Source of the DNA: Clostridiales bacterium
Lineage (GTDB): Bacteria; Bacillota; Clostridia; Saccharofermentanales; Saccharofermentanaceae
Assembly (NCBI GenBank): GCA_017478485.1
Contig: JAFVDI010000028.1
Location: 1-64,000, forward strand
Direction of reading: 5' to 3'
Length of the DNA stretch: 64,000 bases
Below, piece by piece: positions 34,967 through 44,407 of the stretch (position 1 is its first letter; each line of letters begins with the position of its first letter). The notes below the pieces were generated by a model. The model worked only from the letters and a program-made list of their open reading frames with translations. It was not told the origin of the DNA and searched no databases. Made by a program: the position numbers and the translations under genes.

Positions 34967-36535
34967 TCACTTCTTCGCAAGATACTTAAAGAAGAATGAC
35001 TCCTCATAATCGTCCGAAGTATAGTTATGCGAGGCGTGCCAGGTGTGTTCGGCTTGTTTTATGTTTCCGAACGAGCCGATTTCTTCCGCATTGTGCTCCG
35101 CACCTGTAAGTTCGCTTCCGATTATGTAATAACCGGTAACAAAAGCCGGGAACATCATCAAAATAATAGCCAGCATGGTTATCACAAGCTTTGCCATGTC
35201 CTTTTTCTTTCTCTTTAGTTTCTTTGAGACAATAACCTTGTCTGCGTCAAAAAGATCATTGAGATAGCGGGCAAGAAGAATACAGAGCACGAATCTTCCC
35301 GCCATTGAACTTCTCATGCAGAAGTCATTAGACAACGTGACCTTATAAAACGGTATCAGCATCAATTCGATCAGGGCAGCCAAAAACATCAGGTTTGTCT
35401 TTTCGGTCTTCCAAAGGATCAGGGCAACAGGTGCGATCTCGATCAAAACAAACAGAAGATAAATAACGACAGATTTCCCCGGATTGCCTACATACTCCCA
35501 GAAAAAGCCTCTTTCGGATATCGAAGACTTGTTTCCGAGATAAAACGGAGCATAGATCATAAGGATAGCTGCACAGGGTAATATGTTGGTGATACTGATG
35601 GTATTCCTGACAGCCCTGCGCATACCGTCTGCCCGCATCGGTTTTGAAAATGCCCTGACTACAGCAAGCGGGAACAGGCCTAAAACACCCCAGGGTGAAT
35701 ATGTCAGGAGCAGCGCGCCAAAAAGCCCTAATGATCTCGTGTTGAATGATATCATGATCAAAGTCACTATCAGCCAGCATGGAACACACTGGTGAAAAAC
35801 GCTTGTAAGCTCAGCAAAATTACTCATATATGCAAGCACAGGCAGCCAGGCTTCTATGCCGTTATATGCTTTCCATTCAACAAACAAATGAACAATGTTG
35901 GGAATAACATCCATTCCGGCAAAACAGAGATAGACAAACGGTACCGCAAAACCGGCTCTTCTGCTTGCTTTGCTTACGCCGATAAATGTCAGAAAGATTC
36001 CGATGGCATTCCATATCAGCAGGGCAACGTTTCCCGCCAGGGAACCGAAAGCCTTTCCGATAAGCGCGGAAGGAAGCCAGTATGTAAAGTAATACATGAA
36101 GGCATATGTGCCCGATGTACGCCCGATCTCCTTTATGACTTCAGGATTGGTCTGCGTACTGTAATCGTAGATGACCGGCCACTTGTAATTGATGAGGTCG
36201 TTCATTATCGCCCTTCGGTACGGATGGTCGTTGAGCGTGAAAATAAACTCGCCTACTCCTGTCACGAATGAGACTAAGACAGCAGTTACGGCAAACCCGA
36301 TCAGGTAACTAATAGGGATCCTGATCACAGTGTCTTCGGATGAAAGCAATTCTTTTCGCTGGTCCCTGCAGCAGTCACGTACCGACAGAACACAGACGGC
36401 TGTCAGCAGGATGATCAACGGGATGCCGGCATAATGTCTTAAATATCCGGCGGCAAATATAACGACCGGAAGGGTCAAAAAACCAAGGCACAGCGCCAGA
36501 AATGCTTTAAACGGGATTGTGACCACTTTGTTCAC
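34967..36535 (-). CDS. Tandem-array multispanning membrane protein, copy 1
   Basis: A 522-residue protein with about 12-13 membrane helices. It is one of four adjacent paralogues (34967-41403). Shared features are GVGEFIFTLNDHPYRR in the first long external loop and NDLINYKWPVIYDYSTQTNP. Others are YWLPSALIGKAFG, FAGMDVIPNIVH, VFHQCVPCWLI, YSPWGVLGLFPL, NDFCMRSSMAGRFVL, and a C-terminal signature, GSFGNI...DDYEESFFFKYLAKK. The Asp-His in the first loop would suit a GT-C-type glycosyltransferase, but I cannot name the family. The start is GTG at 36535, seven bases after GGAGG; an in-frame TTG two codons earlier touches the ribosome site. Six to twelve bases separate it from copy 2, indicating one operon. 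Confidence 0.75.
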   Translation of the reverse strand: MNKVVTIPFKAFLALCLGFLTLPVVIFAAGYLRHYAGIPLIILLTAVCVLSVRDCCRDQRKELLSSEDTVIRIPISYLIGFAVTAVLVSFVTGVGEFIFTLNDHPYRRAIMNDLINYKWPVIYDYSTQTNPEVIKEIGRTSGTYAFMYYFTYWLPSALIGKAFGSLAGNVALLIWNAIGIFLTFIGVSKASRRAGFAVPFVYLCFAGMDVIPNIVHLFVEWKAYNGIEAWLPVLAYMSNFAELTSVFHQCVPCWLIVTLIMISFNTRSLGLFGALLLTYSPWGVLGLFPLAVVRAFSKPMRADGMRRAVRNTISITNILPCAAILMIYAPFYLGNKSSISERGFFWEYVGNPGKSVVIYLLFVLIEIAPVALILWKTEKTNLMFLAALIELMLIPFYKVTLSNDFCMRSSMAGRFVLCILLARYLNDLFDADKVIVSKKLKRKKKDMAKLVITMLAIILMMFPAFVTGYYIIGSELTGAEHNAEEIGSFGNIKQAEHTWHASHNYTSDDYEESFFFKYLAKK

Positions 36536-36547
36536 CGTCAATCCTCC

Positions 36548-38152
36548 CTACTGCTTTGCCATATACCGATAGAAGAATGTATCCATATAGTTATCGGTAT
36601 GGAATTGTTTTTTTGCAACCAAGGCATATTCAATGGTGTCGTCATAGGCATTATTAATATTGCCAAACGATCCGACCATTTCCTTGCGGTCTAAATAACC
36701 TATTGCCTGGCTGCCCGCTATGAGATAGGCATTGACGAAACCCGGGAACATCATGAGTATGGTTGCAAGAATGGCAAAAACGAGTCCGGCAGTTTCTTTA
36801 CAGCTGCGCTTCTTTTTGGCCGCAATGAGCTTTGCGTCCTCGTCATAAAGGTCTTTGAAAAGGCCTGCCAGAAATACGCACATTATGAACCTTGCAGGCA
36901 TGGAAGCACGCATTGCAAAGTCATTGACCCATGACATCATATAAAGCGGGATCATGATCAGCGAGACCGCGGCACAGATATAGAATGGATTCTTTCTGTA
37001 TCGCTTGAAAAGGATGGCTGTTACCGGGATTACATCGATCAGCAAAAAGCACAGGTAACAAATTATAAAAAAACCGAATGAACTGAAATATTCCCAGGTA
37101 AATCCCGTCTGTCCGACAACACCGGCGTTTGCGGTATAAAAGCTGCCGTACACAAAAAGAAGTGCAGCCGCGCATATTATATTTGCAGGTGTAAACAGAT
37201 CCTTAAGAGTACTTTTCACATCCTGCCTCATCTCTTTTCTGAATACCGCCGTAAGTATAACCGGTAGTATTCCAAACACGCCGAAAGGCGAATATGCAAA
37301 GAGCAGGCCGCCGGTCAGTCCGAACGTTCTGGTGTTGACCGAAAGCATAACAAGCACAGCTATCAGGAAGCACGGAACACACTGATGGAACACATTCGCG
37401 AGTTCACTCATATTGCAGTAATAAGCCATGTTAGGCACATATCCCTCGATCGAAGTCCAATACGGGTATTCAACAACACTGTGGATAACCGTGGGAATAG
37501 CATCAAGGCCGCCGAAGAACATGTAGAAGATCGGCTGGGTAACGCATGCCCTCCCGTTGATCTTTGCCATTCCGAGAAGTGTAAGGAATATTCCCACTGC
37601 ATTCCAAAGCATGAGGAATATGTCAGCAGAAGTTCTTCCGAACATCTTCCCGAACAGAGCAGCAGGCATCCAATAAGTATAGTAATAAATAAATGCTGCC
37701 TTACCGCTTGTCTTTCCTAATATCTCTATGACTTTCGGATTTGTTTGGGTACTGTAATCAAAAATGACAGGCCATCTGTAAGAGATCAGATCTGATAATG
37801 TTGCTCTCCTGAACGCATGATCCTGAAGAGAATAAATAAACTCACCTACACCCGAAAAGTATGAAAGAAACAATGCAAAAACCGCGAAACCCATAAGATA
37901 TTTCAACGGGATCACGAAATCACTTGCGTTTTCCAAAAGCTGTGTTTTCCCTGCTGCGTACTTCGTGCAGTCGATTACCGCATAGACCGAAAAAGCGGCA
38001 AATAAGACAGCCAACGGAATGCCGAAATACCATCTGAGATAACCGGCGCAGAATATTATAACCGGAATCACAAGAAAACCTGTTGTCAGGGCATACCACA
38101 GCCTGAACGGAATCTTAACTGTTTTTTTCTCTTTCGTTTTATTAGTAATCAT
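36548..38152 (-). CDS. Tandem-array multispanning membrane protein, copy 2
   Basis: A 534-residue paralogue with the same order of helices and motifs: GVGEFIYSLQDHAFRR, DLISYRWPVIFDYSTQTNP, YWMPAALFGKMFG, FGGLDAIPTVIH, VFHQCVPCFLI, YSPFGVFGILP, NDFAMRASMPARFIM, and the ending GSFGNI...DNYMDTFFYRYMAKQ. The ATG at 38152 overlaps the stop of copy 3 (ATGA), so translation is coupled. The C-terminal signature follows the last helix and, with this topology, should be outside the membrane. The unit probably starts at the promoter near 41438. Function unknown; an envelope sugar or lipid-linked substrate is the favoured inference. Confidence 0.75.
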   Translation of the reverse strand: MITNKTKEKKTVKIPFRLWYALTTGFLVIPVIIFCAGYLRWYFGIPLAVLFAAFSVYAVIDCTKYAAGKTQLLENASDFVIPLKYLMGFAVFALFLSYFSGVGEFIYSLQDHAFRRATLSDLISYRWPVIFDYSTQTNPKVIEILGKTSGKAAFIYYYTYWMPAALFGKMFGRTSADIFLMLWNAVGIFLTLLGMAKINGRACVTQPIFYMFFGGLDAIPTVIHSVVEYPYWTSIEGYVPNMAYYCNMSELANVFHQCVPCFLIAVLVMLSVNTRTFGLTGGLLFAYSPFGVFGILPVILTAVFRKEMRQDVKSTLKDLFTPANIICAAALLFVYGSFYTANAGVVGQTGFTWEYFSSFGFFIICYLCFLLIDVIPVTAILFKRYRKNPFYICAAVSLIMIPLYMMSWVNDFAMRASMPARFIMCVFLAGLFKDLYDEDAKLIAAKKKRSCKETAGLVFAILATILMMFPGFVNAYLIAGSQAIGYLDRKEMVGSFGNINNAYDDTIEYALVAKKQFHTDNYMDTFFYRYMAKQ

Positions 38153-39765
38153 TCGTGCCTGCTTTCTGTGGATGCTGCCAGATATTTGTAAAACATCTTC
38201 TCTCTATAGTCATCCGAAAACAGCAGCATAGCACCTTCCGCATAAGCTTCTGTAGAATAATATGGGCCTTTTTCCTCTCCGGTAATACTTCCGAAAGAAC
38301 CGATATCGTTTTCGAAATGCGATTCTCCGACAATATCGCTGCCGATTATCAGCAAAAGATCGACAGCACAGGGGAACGCACAAAGAATCGTGAGTAGCAG
38401 AATAAAGAAGCTTCTGACAAACTCCCTTTTCGTAAGCCTCTTTGCCTTCCTGACCCTCTGTTTGTCATCGGCAAACATCTTGGCAAGGAGTGACGTGAAC
38501 ATTACTGAAAAAACAAACAATGCAGGAAGCGATGCACGCATCGAAAAATCATTGAAATAAGAGATCTTATATAAAGGGATCAGGGCCAGTGTAATGGCCG
38601 AAGTGATGAACAGCGGTTCTTTCTTCTCCCTCTTCCAGAGCAAAATTACAAAAGGCAGAACTTCTATGATCAGTAGAAGCGCCCAGGACAGCAAAAAACC
38701 TCCGAAGCTTTTGCTGTACTTCCATGATAAGCCGCTTTCCGCCGATGAGGATGAGCCGGCCATATAATATGTTCCGTACACTACAAGCATTATTGCACAT
38801 GAGATGATCGCTGTGGGATGAAGGAGCGAAAGTATGACTTTAGCTTTCTTCTGAGGCTGAAGTTCTTTTTTGAAAGCAAGCGCGGCTGCCAACGGCACCA
38901 GACCAATGGCTGCCCACGGTGAATAAGCAAAACTGAGGCTTCCTATAAGGCCTGTTGATCTGACATTTGAAGAAAGCATCAGCAAAACGACTATCAGCCA
39001 AACAGGAACGCACTGGTTAAACACATTGGAAAGCTGGGTAAAATTACTTATGTAAGCAAATTCCGGAACCCAGTGCTCAACAGCCATATATCCTTCATAC
39101 TGTGTAAGTGAATGAATAAGATTGGGCAGTACATCAAGCCCGGAAAAAATTATATAGATTATCGGAACTGCCCAGGATATTCTGCGTATAACCATTGTCG
39201 TACCGACCAGAGTAAGCCACACTCCGACAGTCGTCCAAATGATAAGAAAGATGTTCCCGGCTGTAAATCCGAAAAGCTTTCCGACGAGAGCGGACGGCAT
39301 CCAGTATGTCGAGTAATAGATCAGAGCGGTATTTCCTTGTGTTTTGCCGAGCACTGCTATGACCCGTGGGTTGTGTTGGGTGCTGTAATCATAGATAACA
39401 GGCCATTTGTAGTTTATGAGGTCGTTGAACACTGCGCGTCTGAACACATGATCCAGCATAGAATATACATATTCGCCTACACCGGAAATGAAGACCGTGA
39501 TGAGAGCGACCATGAAAAGCGCGATGAGATACTTGATGGGCATCTTCATCCCGAAGAAATCGGATGAACGGTCTTTGAGTTTCCTGTCAGGGCCTTTGCA
39601 GAAATCGATGCACGAAAAGACACAGCAGCCGGCCATCAGGACCGCTGCCGGAATGCCTATCAAAGGCCTTAAGTTTCCCAGCATGAATATAACAACGGGA
39701 ATCGTCAGATAAGCCGCGCATACCGCGAAAAACACATCCCGCCTTACAAGTACTTCCTTCTTCAT
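38149..39765 (-). CDS. Tandem-array multispanning membrane protein, copy 3
   Basis: A 538-residue paralogue and the most divergent copy. Its motifs are GVGEYVYSMLDHVFRR, NDLINYKWPVIYDYSTQHNP (His in place of Thr), YWMPSALVGKLFG, FSGLDVLPNLIH, VFNQCVPVWLI (one Cys lost), YSPWAAIGLVP, and NDFSMRASLPALFVF. The end is longer, GSFGSITGEEKG...DDYREKMFYKYLAAST. The ATG at 39765 has AAGGTGATC upstream and lies 12 bases after copy 4. It is about as long as the others and shows no frameshift, so all four copies appear functional. Confidence 0.75.
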   Translation of the reverse strand: MKKEVLVRRDVFFAVCAAYLTIPVVIFMLGNLRPLIGIPAAVLMAGCCVFSCIDFCKGPDRKLKDRSSDFFGMKMPIKYLIALFMVALITVFISGVGEYVYSMLDHVFRRAVFNDLINYKWPVIYDYSTQHNPRVIAVLGKTQGNTALIYYSTYWMPSALVGKLFGFTAGNIFLIIWTTVGVWLTLVGTTMVIRRISWAVPIIYIIFSGLDVLPNLIHSLTQYEGYMAVEHWVPEFAYISNFTQLSNVFNQCVPVWLIVVLLMLSSNVRSTGLIGSLSFAYSPWAAIGLVPLAAALAFKKELQPQKKAKVILSLLHPTAIISCAIMLVVYGTYYMAGSSSSAESGLSWKYSKSFGGFLLSWALLLIIEVLPFVILLWKREKKEPLFITSAITLALIPLYKISYFNDFSMRASLPALFVFSVMFTSLLAKMFADDKQRVRKAKRLTKREFVRSFFILLLTILCAFPCAVDLLLIIGSDIVGESHFENDIGSFGSITGEEKGPYYSTEAYAEGAMLLFSDDYREKMFYKYLAASTESRHE

Positions 39766-39777
39766 AATCTGATCACC

Positions 39778-41403
39778 TTATTTCGAAAGATATTTATAGA
39801 AAAACTTGTTTCTGTAATCAGGCGCAAAGAACTGTTCCTCTATTGTCTTTGCATAGCGCGCCTGCTTTATATCACCAAACGATCCGATATTGTCCCTGTT
39901 GCTCTCAGCCCCTGTCAGCGAGCTTCCCGCAATGACAAACAGATTAATTGCCGCAGGAAACATCATCAGGATCACCATGAGCATTACCGCCGCGCTCTTG
40001 AACCAGTCTTTCCCGGTCTTGGGGGCGTTTTCAGGAAGGAACATCTCAGATATATGTCCCGAAAGCATTATACAAAAAATAAACAGACCAGGCATCGATC
40101 CCCTCATCGAGAAATCGTTCATTTCGGAAACGCGGTAAAGCGGCACGATGCAGAGCGTGATGACCGCGGCAATGAACACCGGATCTTTCTTATGCTCCTT
40201 ATATAGAACTGCCGCAACCGGAAGGACTTCTATGGCAATGAACAGAAGATATGCAGGTATGAACATCAGCGGCCTGTCATAGAATGTCCATGTGAAGCCG
40301 CGGAACGATACCGCTCCCGAATTGGACATGTAATAGCTTCCGAATAATACTAGGAGCAGTACCGCGGATACGATGTTTACGGGCGTGAATATGTTAATGA
40401 CATCCTTCTTTGCATTTCCCGAACGCATCTCTTTCCGCAGCATGAATCCTATCATGATCGGCAGGAGACCAAACACCGCCCATGGCGAATAAGCGAAAAG
40501 AAGTCCGCCTGTAAGTCCTGCAGACCTCATGTTATTAGACATCAGAAGGACCGCCATTATCAGGAAACACGGAACTATCTGGTTGAAGACATTTGCAAGC
40601 TCGGTAAAATTGGCTACAAAAGATATTCCTGGAACATAGCCCTCTATCCAGAGCCATGCGTCATATCCTGTCAGCAGGTGCACGACATTCGGGATCGCAT
40701 CGAGTCCCGCGAAGAACACATAGAGAAAAGGCATCGCGGCAGAGAAACGCCTGTTAACGGCGCACATGCCGACAAAACCGAGAAAGATCCCTATGGAATT
40801 CCAAATAAACAGTGCAAAGTTGGCGGCGCCAAATCCAAAAGCCTTGCCGATGACAGCGGCAGGCAGCCAGTAAACGAAGTAGTAAGAGAAAGCTCTTTCG
40901 CCTGAAGCCAGGCCGAAGATCTCTCTTACCTCAGGATTGGTCTGGGTGCTGTAGTCATAGACCACCGGCCATTTATAGTTAATGAGGTCATTCAATATTG
41001 CGCGTCTGTAAGGATGATCCTGAAGAGTATAGATATATTCGCCGACACCCGTGACAAGTGAGACCGCGACTGCGGCAACGGCGAAGATCACCAGGTATTT
41101 GACCGGGATCAGGATCTCTTTGTCCCTGCTGTCCAATTGTTTTCCGTCAGGCGATCTCATGCAGTCTAATACGGTGATGACTGCCATCCCGGAAAAAGCG
41201 ACTGCAAGCGCGAATCCGATCAAAGGCCTTAAGTAGCCGAGACAAAAGATGATGACGGGCAGCAAAAGGAACAAAAGGCAAAGCGCGAAAAAGACACTGT
41301 AAGAAACAGACACCGTGCCTTTTGAAGATCCGGTCTCTGATGACTTGCCTTTCCTGTTTTTTTGAACCTGTTTCCCTCCGTCCAGGTTCTGTAATTCACG
41401 CAT
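39778..41403 (-). CDS. Tandem-array multispanning membrane protein, copy 4 (operon-proximal)
   Basis: A 541-residue paralogue with a longer basic, Gly/Ser/Lys-rich cytoplasmic head (about 1-32). It shares GVGEYIYTLQDHPYRR, NDLINYKWPVVYDYSTQTNP, YWLPAAVIGKAFG, FAGLDAIPNVVH, VFNQIVPCFLI, YSPWAVFGLLP, NDFSMRGSMPGLFIF and the ending GSFGDIKQAR...PDYRNKFFYKYLSK. It lies first in the array, 34 bases after a TATAAT box, and AAAGG stands about 11 bases before the ATG. The array is flanked by a GT2 enzyme and a YfhO-like protein on one side and an 813-residue membrane protein on the other. Confidence 0.75.
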   Translation of the reverse strand: MRELQNLDGGKQVQKNRKGKSSETGSSKGTVSVSYSVFFALCLLFLLLPVIIFCLGYLRPLIGFALAVAFSGMAVITVLDCMRSPDGKQLDSRDKEILIPVKYLVIFAVAAVAVSLVTGVGEYIYTLQDHPYRRAILNDLINYKWPVVYDYSTQTNPEVREIFGLASGERAFSYYFVYWLPAAVIGKAFGFGAANFALFIWNSIGIFLGFVGMCAVNRRFSAAMPFLYVFFAGLDAIPNVVHLLTGYDAWLWIEGYVPGISFVANFTELANVFNQIVPCFLIMAVLLMSNNMRSAGLTGGLLFAYSPWAVFGLLPIMIGFMLRKEMRSGNAKKDVINIFTPVNIVSAVLLLVLFGSYYMSNSGAVSFRGFTWTFYDRPLMFIPAYLLFIAIEVLPVAAVLYKEHKKDPVFIAAVITLCIVPLYRVSEMNDFSMRGSMPGLFIFCIMLSGHISEMFLPENAPKTGKDWFKSAAVMLMVILMMFPAAINLFVIAGSSLTGAESNRDNIGSFGDIKQARYAKTIEEQFFAPDYRNKFFYKYLSK

Positions 41404-41437
41404 CGTCTATGCTGCCTTTCCTTTTATGTCAAAGATA

Positions 41438-41443
41438 ATTATA
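41438..41443 (-). promoter_or_regulatory. -10 box ahead of the four-paralogue operon
   Basis: The minus strand reads TATAAT about 34 bases before the ATG at 41403. The -35 region is weak. No terminator is visible between the 41474 gene and this box, so read-through from the upstream operon is possible. Confidence 0.4.
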
Positions 41444-41473
41444 TCCTAAACCACATGTTCTTCGGAACCTTCG

Positions 41474-43915
41474 TCAGTGCCAGAACAGGAAGAAATCCTC
41501 ACATCGCTCAAGGAGCGACGGATACAGTTTTGCCAGGTTGCTGGTACTCTGTGCCATAGCCATAAAGAACACGGTAAAGTACGTCATCACAAGTACTATG
41601 CATATAAGTCCGTAAACTGTCCTTCTTCCGGACTTTCTCATGATCCTCCGAAGGAGCACCACTCCGCTCATTATGGCAAGGAGCCATGCAATGTCGGAAA
41701 TATATCTCAGGCAGACTCCGCCCCTCGAAAAATCGAACCAGGCAATGAAAACTGCCGATACAATGCACAGGACAAGGAAGCTGTTGAATATGACCGCTTC
41801 CTTTTTGGTTGTCTTTCCTTTCGCGCGCGCAAACGCACCGGGAAGGAAAATGGTTCCCAAAAGAATGAACGGTATGCTGAAAAGCCCTGTGGACGGCTCT
41901 ATGTTCCTGTACACCTCATAGGTGTTCGCGATTATTCCCCTTGCTTCAAAATACGGGAATGTGTCGATCAGATCCAGCGGTGTCAGGAAATAATAGAAGA
42001 TCGCCGACGGAAGCATTTCAGGCATGACTTTAAGTGAAGAGATATCGCTTATCGTCAGCTGGTAATTCTCGCCGAAATCCAGGAGATTTCCGAATCTTTC
42101 GTAGTTATGCATCAAAAGAAGCGCTATCCCCGCTGTGACCGGAACCAAAAAGGCTGCTGCCTCAGATAGCCTTAAGGAAAGCTTTCTCGTTCTGTCGAAA
42201 AGCACTCCGAAGAATACTGGAAGAAGGACTGCCGCACATATCGCGACAGTTGGGCGCGATCCCGCGGAAACAGCAAGTGAGACTCCTGAGATGAAGAACA
42301 TGATAAGCCTTGCTATGGTCTTCTTTTCCATGACTGCAGACAATCCGAAGAAAACGGCAAACCCTATTCCCGCTATCGCGCTGTTGGAAGCTATATAGTA
42401 CTTTTCCGAAAAGCTCATGTTGATATACAGCAATCCGGCAAATGCTGTGCCGGGTATCATGAGGATCAGCGCCAGAAGATTCTTCCTGGGCACAAACATC
42501 TTCACTGCAGCAAGGAATGCCAGGACGACCGCAGTGACCGCTATTGTTCCGAGTATGCCGACAGCAGCAGAATAATTGGGCACACGGTGCGTGATCAGGT
42601 ATACCGGGTAGTAGACCGTATATATCGGAGCCTCGCCGAAATAGCAGTAATAACGGCCGTCCTTATACGCGTAATCCCATCTGTATGTTAGTCCTTTTTC
42701 ATCTCTTTCGCTGTCGTCATAAGGATTTCCGATCTCCTTTAACTCAGGCTCAGCCTCAACGTCGAGATACGGGATCTTTTTCATCTTCGAATCGAAAGCC
42801 AGCTGGTATATGTCCAGTACTTTCGAGTTATCCTCAAAGGGATATTTATCGAATTTCATATCCTCACGCATGTAAAGCAGGTATGTGGCGCCTGTGGTAA
42901 GAAGAAAGACTAAGGTCAGTAAGACTGCATGGAATTTCCTGGACGGATCATAATCCACTTCATAAAAGCGCTGACAGATGATGATCGTTATGAGTGACGC
43001 CGCTGCCATCAGTATCAGATATCTTATGAGCGATGCACCGTAAATGTTGCTGTTTGAAAATGAGACCGAACTGATGCAGACCTTCTTTTCGAGATCCTCA
43101 ACAGAGAGCATCACGGATTTTATGTGGCCGTGCGGTCTCATGAACATGGTAACGCTGCGTTCACCCGAGACTCTCCTCTTATCGGCCGTTCTGTAGATAT
43201 ACTTGGAGTTATCGTCTTCTACTAGAAGCCTGCAGTCGAATCTTAAATATGCCTTTTTGTTATTGGCGTTGTCAGCGGGTGTAAAGTTCACGGTAACCGA
43301 ATATGTGTCATCAGGAACCGACGGAACGATGAATGAGCACTCATCCTTTATGGTCACACTGTCTCCGGAATAGGTGACGGGGCCTGCCTCATTATCTGCA
43401 TCTGATTCGAATTCGGGCACAAGACCGCTTCCCTTCATCGTAATGATGTGACTGTCCTTTTTAAAGGAGTTGAAATTGAAAACGAACAGTTCTGTTATGA
43501 GAAGCGCATATGAGAGTATGGCAATTATTACCGCCGGCTTTGCCGCCCTGCGCTTTTCTGACCTTAAAAGGTAAAGGATGCATATGTCACTGACGATATC
43601 GGCAACTGCGAAAAAGACGTGATCTACGGGACTTGCGGCAGTCCTGTCAGGAAGGCAGGCGAACTTGCGTATCAGGAAGATACCCGCCATGGAAAACAGA
43701 AACTGCAGCAATGCCGCAGTCCATATTATAAGGAAAGACAAAGCCGTGTTACCGGTTTTGTCTTTCCAATGGATCTGCCTTAAGAATTTCGGTAACTTCA
43801 GTTCACTGACATGCGGATTCCTGAAAGCCTTCGTTCCGGCTAATAAGATGTTCGCGATGGTTATCAGTAATGCTGAAGCAAAAGGCCAAACAACTATCAG
43901 GATAGTGTCCGTCAA
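41474..43915 (-). CDS. Large GT-C-like membrane protein
   Basis: An 813-residue multispanning protein with about 14 helices. An extracytoplasmic beta-rich insertion (about 160-300, between helices 4 and 5) is followed by more helices. A soluble loop at about 365-430 contains DNSKVLDIYQLAFDSKMK and RWDYAYKDGRYYCYFGEAP. A YTVYYPVYLITHRVP stretch and helices continue to the C-terminus. The size and layout suggest a GT-C-type glycosyltransferase or polymer-handling protein, but no signature gives a substrate. The start is TTG at 43915, overlapping the cyclophilin stop as TTGA, with only a weak ribosome site, so it probably depends on coupling. It is last in the nfeD-stomatin-pncB-ppiB operon. Confidence 0.65.
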   Translation of the reverse strand: MTDTILIVVWPFASALLITIANILLAGTKAFRNPHVSELKLPKFLRQIHWKDKTGNTALSFLIIWTAALLQFLFSMAGIFLIRKFACLPDRTAASPVDHVFFAVADIVSDICILYLLRSEKRRAAKPAVIIAILSYALLITELFVFNFNSFKKDSHIITMKGSGLVPEFESDADNEAGPVTYSGDSVTIKDECSFIVPSVPDDTYSVTVNFTPADNANNKKAYLRFDCRLLVEDDNSKYIYRTADKRRVSGERSVTMFMRPHGHIKSVMLSVEDLEKKVCISSVSFSNSNIYGASLIRYLILMAAASLITIIICQRFYEVDYDPSRKFHAVLLTLVFLLTTGATYLLYMREDMKFDKYPFEDNSKVLDIYQLAFDSKMKKIPYLDVEAEPELKEIGNPYDDSERDEKGLTYRWDYAYKDGRYYCYFGEAPIYTVYYPVYLITHRVPNYSAAVGILGTIAVTAVVLAFLAAVKMFVPRKNLLALILMIPGTAFAGLLYINMSFSEKYYIASNSAIAGIGFAVFFGLSAVMEKKTIARLIMFFISGVSLAVSAGSRPTVAICAAVLLPVFFGVLFDRTRKLSLRLSEAAAFLVPVTAGIALLLMHNYERFGNLLDFGENYQLTISDISSLKVMPEMLPSAIFYYFLTPLDLIDTFPYFEARGIIANTYEVYRNIEPSTGLFSIPFILLGTIFLPGAFARAKGKTTKKEAVIFNSFLVLCIVSAVFIAWFDFSRGGVCLRYISDIAWLLAIMSGVVLLRRIMRKSGRRTVYGLICIVLVMTYFTVFFMAMAQSTSNLAKLYPSLLERCEDFFLFWH

Positions 43916-44397
43916 AGCTGTACCGTCATGAATTCGATCTGCTGAGGCTCTAAGGGTCTGTCGTTATAATCAGTCTTCACGGAAGCGATCTTATCGACGA
44001 CTTCGATCCCCTCGATGAGTTTTCCGAATGCGGCATACTGTCCGTCAAGGCTCGGATATGTCTCGTGCATGATGAAGAACTGTGAGCCTGCGGAATCAGG
44101 GTTCATAGCACGAGCCATGGAAAGAACGCCTCTCGTATGCTTCAGATTGTTTGTGAAGCCGTTGGCTGTGAACTCGCCCTTGATGCAGTAACCGGGGCCG
44201 CCCATTCCTGTTCCTTCCGGATCTCCGCCCTGGATCATGAATCCCGGGATGACCCTGTGGAAGATGAGGCCGTTATAGAAGCCCTTTGCTGCGAGGTCGA
44301 TAAAGTTCTGTACGGTGATGGGAGCGATCTCGGGATAGAGCTCTGCCTTCATTACGCCACCGTCTTTCATCTGGATTGTTACGATCGGATTTGCCAT
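43912..44397 (-). CDS. ppiB: Cyclophilin-type peptidyl-prolyl cis-trans isomerase
   Basis: 161 residues, the usual size of a cytoplasmic bacterial cyclophilin with no signal peptide. Motifs are FHRVIPGFMIQGGDPEGTGMGG (active-site Arg, Phe and Gln), GVLSMARAM, GSQFFI and LDGQYAAFGKLIEG. It speeds proline isomerisation during folding. The ATG at 44397 follows AAGGAG. It lies ten bases after pncB and overlaps the large membrane protein gene by four bases. Confidence 0.95.
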   Translation of the reverse strand: MANPIVTIQMKDGGVMKAELYPEIAPITVQNFIDLAAKGFYNGLIFHRVIPGFMIQGGDPEGTGMGGPGYCIKGEFTANGFTNNLKHTRGVLSMARAMNPDSAGSQFFIMHETYPSLDGQYAAFGKLIEGIEVVDKIASVKTDYNDRPLEPQQIEFMTVQL

Positions 44398-44407
44398 TTT
44401 TTTCTCC

